Source of the DNA: Armatimonadota bacterium
GTDB lineage: Bacteria; Armatimonadota; Fimbriimonadia; Fimbriimonadales; Fimbriimonadaceae
Length of the DNA stretch: 64,000 nucleotides
Assembly: GCA_025360125.1 (NCBI GenBank)
Contig: JANYCU010000045.1
Span: forward strand, 186,001 to 250,000
Direction of reading: 5' to 3'
The translations under genes and the position numbers were made by a program. Every line of letters begins with the position of its first letter. Within the stretch, counting starts at the first letter, position 1. This document shows, piece after piece, positions 59,885 through 64,000 of the stretch. The notes under the pieces were generated by a model. It worked only from the letters and a program-made list of their open reading frames with translations, was not told the DNA's origin and did no database searches.

Positions 59885-60997
59885 CTATCGTTGACCCAGC
59901 AAAAGCCGTGAAAGAAGCTGTTCTGCGACGTCCTGGTGGTGCAGGTTCATACGGGAAAAGCTGATTTCGGCCACCCGCTCAAGTATCGACTTCGCCTCGT
60001 CCTGATCGCCCCGCGCGATCAGGATTTTCGCCTGTGAAATCATCGTGGCTTCCGAGACGTCTGTGGCCCTGCTGACGCTGATTGACTCCACTTCTTCCAG
60101 GGTGTCCTCAGCCTTCGTCGCTTGCCCCAACGCGATTTCTATCCTCGCCCTGATCTCCAGCGCGTGCGCCAGAAGTACGCCGTCAAGGCCTTGGTCAACG
60201 GAATCGGATACCAGCTTTAGCGCGTACCGCAATGCCTCGTAGGGAAGAGGCCGCCTTTCGTTGAGCATTACCAGGTGGAGCGCGAAGTCCCTCGCCAACT
60301 GTTCTTCTATGCCCGGAAGTGTCTGGCTCGTGATGTCGTAAGCCTCGGTGAATTGCACCGCGTCGCGGTGAGCCTCGCTGAGCATCTTTGCCGTGGCACG
60401 GTCAAGGTTCCTTAGGACCAGCCCCTTGAGCCAAAGTACGTTGGCCATCTGCAGGCGGTCCCCTTTGCTAATTGCCACCGACTCCATATTCTGGACCTCC
60501 GCCAAGGCCGACGATACCTTGGCGAGCCGCAGCGACAGTTCGACCACGTGCTGTGAAAAGGCGTACCACCGGGGCTCGTTTGTCGTGCGAACCTGCCATG
60601 TTCGCGCCAAGTCCAGCGCGCGGACGGGCAGACCGGCCTCAGTAAGGGCGAGAATCCTCAGGAGTCCGTCAGCAGGGTCGGAATAGTCATCTTCGGATTC
60701 GGGACGAGGAGCGAACTGCCTCGTCCAAGCCGCGTGCACGCGCTCCTGCAAGTGCGGCAGGGTGAAGGTGCCCAGCAGCTTGCCAAGGGTCGTCGCTTCA
60801 ATTTCCTCCCTTCCGTTGACGATCTGGCTGATCCGTCCGGGCGACACTCCGACCGCCTTCGCGAACGCCTTTCCTGAACCGAACTCAGCTATCGCGGCCG
60901 CCCTCAGTGCCTCGCCAAAATGCTCGGGTTTAGTCTGGCCTAAAGATTCGAGGGGTTTCCGCTTCACTTGTCTCGCACTCGCCCAAGCTATGGACAT
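59885..60997 (-). CDS. XRE regulator with TPR-like repeats
   Basis: 370 residues from the ATG at 60997. An N-terminal helix-turn-helix (KAFAKAVGVSPGRISQIVNGREEI) is followed by helical repeats (LAEVQNMESVAISKGDRLQMANV, then ARGDQDEAKSILERVAEI). This layout is shared with peptide- or protein-responsive regulators of mobile elements (Rap/PlcR-type). It is divergent from the transfer ATPase, with start codons back to back. Confidence 0.75.
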   Translation of the reverse strand: MSIAWASARQVKRKPLESLGQTKPEHFGEALRAAAIAEFGSGKAFAKAVGVSPGRISQIVNGREEIEATTLGKLLGTFTLPHLQERVHAAWTRQFAPRPESEDDYSDPADGLLRILALTEAGLPVRALDLARTWQVRTTNEPRWYAFSQHVVELSLRLAKVSSALAEVQNMESVAISKGDRLQMANVLWLKGLVLRNLDRATAKMLSEAHRDAVQFTEAYDITSQTLPGIEEQLARDFALHLVMLNERRPLPYEALRYALKLVSDSVDQGLDGVLLAHALEIRARIEIALGQATKAEDTLEEVESISVSRATDVSEATMISQAKILIARGDQDEAKSILERVAEISFSRMNLHHQDVAEQLLSRLLLGQR

Positions 60998-62362
60998 ATG
61001 CAATCTACCCTCGAACGGTTCTTACGGTTCATCGAAGGACCGTTTATTCGGATGTCGCACCGGCTGTCAACGAACGGCCCCGGTCCGCCATCATCCGAAA
61101 CGTCGTTCATCGGCATCGAAACCGATACCGGTTCGCCGTTTTCCTTCTCAGCCTACGATCTCAGTCGGCACTGCTACATGATCGGAAGCACTGGAGCGGG
61201 AAAGACCAACCTGATCCTGCGCCTGCTCGAACGGGACATCCGCTCGAACCAATCGGTCGTCGTCATCGACATGCGAGGCGACCTCGTCGCCGGAACGATC
61301 GGCATCTGCCAATCGTTAGCCGTCGATCCGAACCGAGTCTCGCTTCTCGACCTGAGGGAAAAGGAACGGATTCAAGGCTTCGATCCGCTGTCCGGTGCTG
61401 GCGAGCCGCATATCCGGGCGCTGCACCTGCTCGACGTGATTTCGGGAGAGTCCGCCGGGTGGGGAGTCCAGCTGGAGGAAACGATGCGCAACTGCTTCCT
61501 CCTGCTCGCTTCCGCCAATGAACCGGTTACAAGGCTTGAGGCGGTCTTCTACGACGACGCCTTTCGCGCCTCCTGCCTCGCCATGACCGACGACGTATCG
61601 ATCATCGGCTTTTGGGAACGGTTCGGAAGCTTGAGTCGGGATCGGCGGCAGACCTGGGCCCTCCCCGTCCTTAACAAGGTAACGCCGCTTCTCGCGACCC
61701 CGACCCTTCGCGCCGTTCTCTCAGGTAACGATCCGTTGAACCTGGATTCTGTTCTCGGCACGCCGGGGAGCATCCTGCTGGTGTCGCTCGCCGTCGACGA
61801 ACTGCACCGGTCGAGCCGCATGATCGGCAGCCTCGTGATCTCGTCGATTGCCCGGGAAATGCTGGCACGCGTTAACGTTCCTGAAAGACTTCGCAATCCA
61901 GTTCGACTCTACGTTGACGAGTTCGAGACAATGGCGTCGGACGCCTTCGAAGGCATCATTGCCGAAGGTCGGCGGTTCGGATGCATGCTCGTTCTCGCAC
62001 ACCAGACTCAAAGCCAGATTCCGGCCAGGTTACGGTCCGTGATTCGCAACAACGTCGGCGTCCAGGTCATCTTCCAGGTCGGATTCGAGGACGCGTCGAG
62101 CATTGCCAAGGAACTTCCGAAAGAAGTTACGGCGCCTGACCTTCGGAGCCTTGCTGTCGGACAGGCGTTAGTCATGTGGCGCGACGGCGAAACGGTCCAC
62201 GTAACCTTCTCGAAGGCCGAGAATCGCTCGTCGCCGGGCGCAGCCGAAGCGTTCCGCGCCAGCGTGTTGCCAAGCCGACCGGCCAAGGCGAATCCGGGCG
62301 TGCCAGTTCCCGAACCGAAAAGCGATAACGCCCGCTCTCCCGTCCTTGAGGAACTGATTTGA
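60998..62362 (+). CDS. VirD4/TraD-like DNA-transfer ATPase
   Basis: 454 residues from the ATG at 60998. Walker A is YMIGSTGAGKTNLILR (about residues 60-75), VVVIDMRGDLVA gives Walker B-like, and LVLAHQTQSQIP is the sensor region. LYVDEFETMASDAFEGI is the DEF motif, typical of type IV secretion coupling proteins or HerA-like motors. No relaxase is visible here. It overlaps the next gene by 4 bp. Confidence 0.8.
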   Translation: MQSTLERFLRFIEGPFIRMSHRLSTNGPGPPSSETSFIGIETDTGSPFSFSAYDLSRHCYMIGSTGAGKTNLILRLLERDIRSNQSVVVIDMRGDLVAGTIGICQSLAVDPNRVSLLDLREKERIQGFDPLSGAGEPHIRALHLLDVISGESAGWGVQLEETMRNCFLLLASANEPVTRLEAVFYDDAFRASCLAMTDDVSIIGFWERFGSLSRDRRQTWALPVLNKVTPLLATPTLRAVLSGNDPLNLDSVLGTPGSILLVSLAVDELHRSSRMIGSLVISSIAREMLARVNVPERLRNPVRLYVDEFETMASDAFEGIIAEGRRFGCMLVLAHQTQSQIPARLRSVIRNNVGVQVIFQVGFEDASSIAKELPKEVTAPDLRSLAVGQALVMWRDGETVHVTFSKAENRSSPGAAEAFRASVLPSRPAKANPGVPVPEPKSDNARSPVLEELI

Positions 62363-63036
62363 AGCTGACGGAGCGCGACGCCAAGCTTGTCAGGGACGTG
62401 GCCCTGAGCACCGTCCTGAGCAGGAACCAAGTGTTGCAGCTCGGCTATTTCTCGTCAGTGTCGCGGGCGAACCGGCGGCTCCAATTCCTATGCGCAGAGG
62501 GGCTCCTGCAAGCCATCGACACGCCCTTCCATGCCCAGAGGTTGTACTCCGTTGGCAGGCACACTCCGACCGTCTTGGGCGACAACCTGTCGCGTATGTT
62601 GACGTGCCGAACCTTGACTCCGCGGTTCATTCAGCACGCCCTTGCCGTGACCGAACTCAGGATCGGACTGGCGGACGCGGCTTCGGTTTGGCGGTTCGAG
62701 GCACAAGTACGCCACCAGTTCTCGTTCGGAAATCAAGACATTGACCTTCGCCCCGACGGACTGCTCCTAGCGGACTCCGAAGCGATATTCGTTGAAGCGG
62801 ACCTCGGTCACGTCTCGATGCCGAGGTTCGAAAAGCGGTTCGAAGGCTACAGTAACTATATTAACGGAGGGAATTACGGTTCCGTTTACGGCAGGCGGTG
62901 TCCGAGGGTTCTTCTCGTGACGACCGGCGACCTGCGAAAGTCGCACTTGGAACAGGTTGCGAGGGCCTTTGGCATCGAAATTGATGTGAAGACCTTTTCT
63001 TCGCTAAGCGTTCCGGTCTTGGGAGGATGGTCGTGA
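62359..63036 (+). CDS. Replication-relaxation family protein
   Basis: 225 residues, TTG start overlapping the previous stop. It begins LTERDAKLVRDVALSTVLSRNQVLQLGYFSSVSRANRRLQFL, given here in parts LTERDAKLVRDVALSTVLSR and NQVLQLGYFSSVSRANRRL, the typical winged-helix start of this family. A PD-(D/E)XK-like core follows (LRPDGLLLADSEAIFVEADLG). Such proteins are linked to plasmid replication and transfer in mobile elements. Confidence 0.75.
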   Translation: MKLTERDAKLVRDVALSTVLSRNQVLQLGYFSSVSRANRRLQFLCAEGLLQAIDTPFHAQRLYSVGRHTPTVLGDNLSRMLTCRTLTPRFIQHALAVTELRIGLADAASVWRFEAQVRHQFSFGNQDIDLRPDGLLLADSEAIFVEADLGHVSMPRFEKRFEGYSNYINGGNYGSVYGRRCPRVLLVTTGDLRKSHLEQVARAFGIEIDVKTFSSLSVPVLGGWS

Positions 63037-63461
63037 TCCTTTGCAAACATTGCAACACGATCTGGGATGCTGGTTCAGAATATTGCGGTAGCTGTGGCGG
63101 ATCGTTGGGAAAAAGGGTCTGTCCCAAGGGTCATGAAGTCGATCTCGACGCTAAGTTCTGTACCAAGTGCGGTTCGCGCAAACTGAGCAGAGGCGTCGAG
63201 GTGGTCGAATACCGCCCAATTGTGGTCATTGCGTTAATCCTGATGACTTCATGTGCCATCCTGATTTTTCGAGATCCTCTTGCCGACTTGGGTCGGACCG
63301 TTGGAATGCTCGTTCTTCGCGTCTTTGCCTACTTTCTAGGCATCACATTTATCGCGGGCTTTGGCGGCAAAGAGGCGTGTCGTGCATGGCTCGATTTGTG
63401 CGGCGCGTTACTTCGTCTCTGCTGGGCAATCATCAGTTGGCCATTCAGGAACCGCGCGTAA
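63027..63461 (+). CDS. Double zinc-ribbon membrane protein
   Basis: 144 residues. Four CxxC pairs in the first 60 residues (CKHCN, CGSCGG, CPKGH-type and CTKCGSRK) precede two hydrophobic helices. A GGGAGG site is just upstream, and the gene overlaps the previous one by 10 bp. Function unknown. Confidence 0.6.
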   Translation: MVVILCKHCNTIWDAGSEYCGSCGGSLGKRVCPKGHEVDLDAKFCTKCGSRKLSRGVEVVEYRPIVVIALILMTSCAILIFRDPLADLGRTVGMLVLRVFAYFLGITFIAGFGGKEACRAWLDLCGALLRLCWAIISWPFRNRA

Positions 63462-63495
63462 GCCCAAATCGGAAGAGCAAAATGCCTCAGTATTG

Positions 63496-64000
63496 CTAAT
63501 CCGTGGGCTTCTTCAGTGCCTTTCCTTCCGACTGGAGCCGGAAGCTTGGATAGGGTCTAAGTTCTTGCAAGTGGTCCCTGAAGTAATTGTCAACAAGAAC
63601 CTTCTTTCCAGCGTCAGCTTCCAATTTGCCTAGCTCCATTCCCAACCAGGTGTCGGCGAATTCCTCTCTGGATAATCTTTGGTAGATCCGCTGCCTGATG
63701 GAATTCACCGTCTTCTCGTCAACCTTGATTTTCGGCAAAAGTCCAAATTGCGAACACATGGCTTCTTTCTGTGCTCGCGTAAGGCCGAAGATGGGTGACC
63801 GGTAAGTCAGCAGTTTTCTGAGCAATGGGTCCTTCGTGTCGCGCCAGTCTTTTATAGACAAAATGCACGGGGCCTTTTCAAGACCACGGCGAGCCATAAC
63901 CGTCTTGAAGCGCTTTTTAAAGCGATCATAGGAATTGACCACGTTCAGTCCCAGCCCTCCGAGCTTGGGTGGGCCAGTAAGGTAATCAAACCATTCTTCC
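63496..64000 (-). CDS. Hypothetical protein, 5' end cut by window edge
   Basis: The frame stays open past the GTG at 63942 to the window edge (WFDYLTGPPKLGGLGLNVV), so the real start lies outside. The visible 167 residues are basic and helical (YDRFKKRFKTVMARRGLEK, LRKLLTYRSPIFGLT). No motif recognised. Confidence 0.6.
   Translation of the reverse strand, partial: EEWFDYLTGPPKLGGLGLNVVNSYDRFKKRFKTVMARRGLEKAPCILSIKDWRDTKDPLLRKLLTYRSPIFGLTRAQKEAMCSQFGLLPKIKVDEKTVNSIRQRIYQRLSREEFADTWLGMELGKLEADAGKKVLVDNYFRDHLQELRPYPSFRLQSEGKALKKPTD

Larger units (their letters stand above)
40317..64000. mobile_element. Large integrated element B, right end outside window
   Basis: It begins at the second attachment repeat with an intact tyrosine integrase and an excisionase. 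It carries antirestriction, nuclease, regulatory, ubiquitin-like, replication and transfer-type genes. No third copy of the attachment core is seen before 64000, so it must extend beyond. A nested insertion bounded by a serine recombinase near 56-58 kb is possible. Confidence 0.7.

Overview
The window looks like chromosome from a Gram-negative-type environmental bacterium, most likely of the Armatimonadota (Fimbriimonadia-like). The pointers are short PEP-CTERM tails ending in a run of arginines, a large set of secreted carbohydrate-active proteins, lipoprotein and signal peptides, and a moderate-to-high GC coding style. This placement is inferred from gene style; there is no rRNA in the window to fix it.

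Positions 1-37,388 are ordinary chromosome with many small repeats. It holds an APC permease, a VapBC-type pair, priA, a fatty-acid CoA ligase, two tandem PEP-CTERM proteins, a zinc alcohol dehydrogenase, murI, a serine hydrolase, an MFS transporter, a glycan block (GH97, GH43, a beta-helix/PA14 protein), the mobile mystery A/B pair, an MBL hydrolase, a binding-protein-dependent sugar transporter (solute-binding protein and two permeases, no ATPase), and a methyltransferase/membrane-protein pair. Small mobile sequences are scattered through it: a DUF559 endonuclease cassette that duplicated the 3' end of priA, a RAYT transposase between perfect inverted repeats, a dispersed palindromic repeat of about 90 bp, and heptanucleotide arrays that abut TAG stop codons.

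A tRNA-Leu(GAG) gene at 37,389-37,474 is the attachment site of integrated elements. Its 3' end and about 95 bp of flank are repeated at 40,300-40,409. Between the two copies lies a decayed element: an integrase C-terminal fragment, a Cys-His-Asp papain/transglutaminase-like protein and a three-gene unknown cargo operon. From 40,317 to at least the right edge runs a second, much larger element with an intact homologous integrase and an AlpA-like excisionase. It also carries an ArdC-type protein, a Cas4/RecB-like nuclease, secreted proteins and regulators. At its far side are replication and transfer functions (an Mrr-like nuclease, a replication-protein-O-like protein, a candidate origin, a VirD4/TraD-like ATPase, a replication-relaxation protein). 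Its distal att site is not in the window.

The most interesting part is 47.8-56.0 kb, with two divergent operons. Leftward: a sigma-70-like factor, an XRE-like protein, a 1,145-residue fusion of an ImmA/IrrE metalloprotease, a UvrD helicase and a Cys-rich RecB-type C-terminus, and a 203-residue unknown. Rightward: a compact prokaryotic ubiquitin-like conjugation operon made of a Ubl, an E2-like protein, a JAB-E1 fusion and a small four-fold beta-repeat (beta-flower-like) protein with a Gly-rich tail. A large serine recombinase follows. I read the region as a candidate defence or stress-response island built on ubiquitin-like modification. The individual families are known; the combination, including the coupling to a sigma/ImmA-helicase operon, is the part that may be new.
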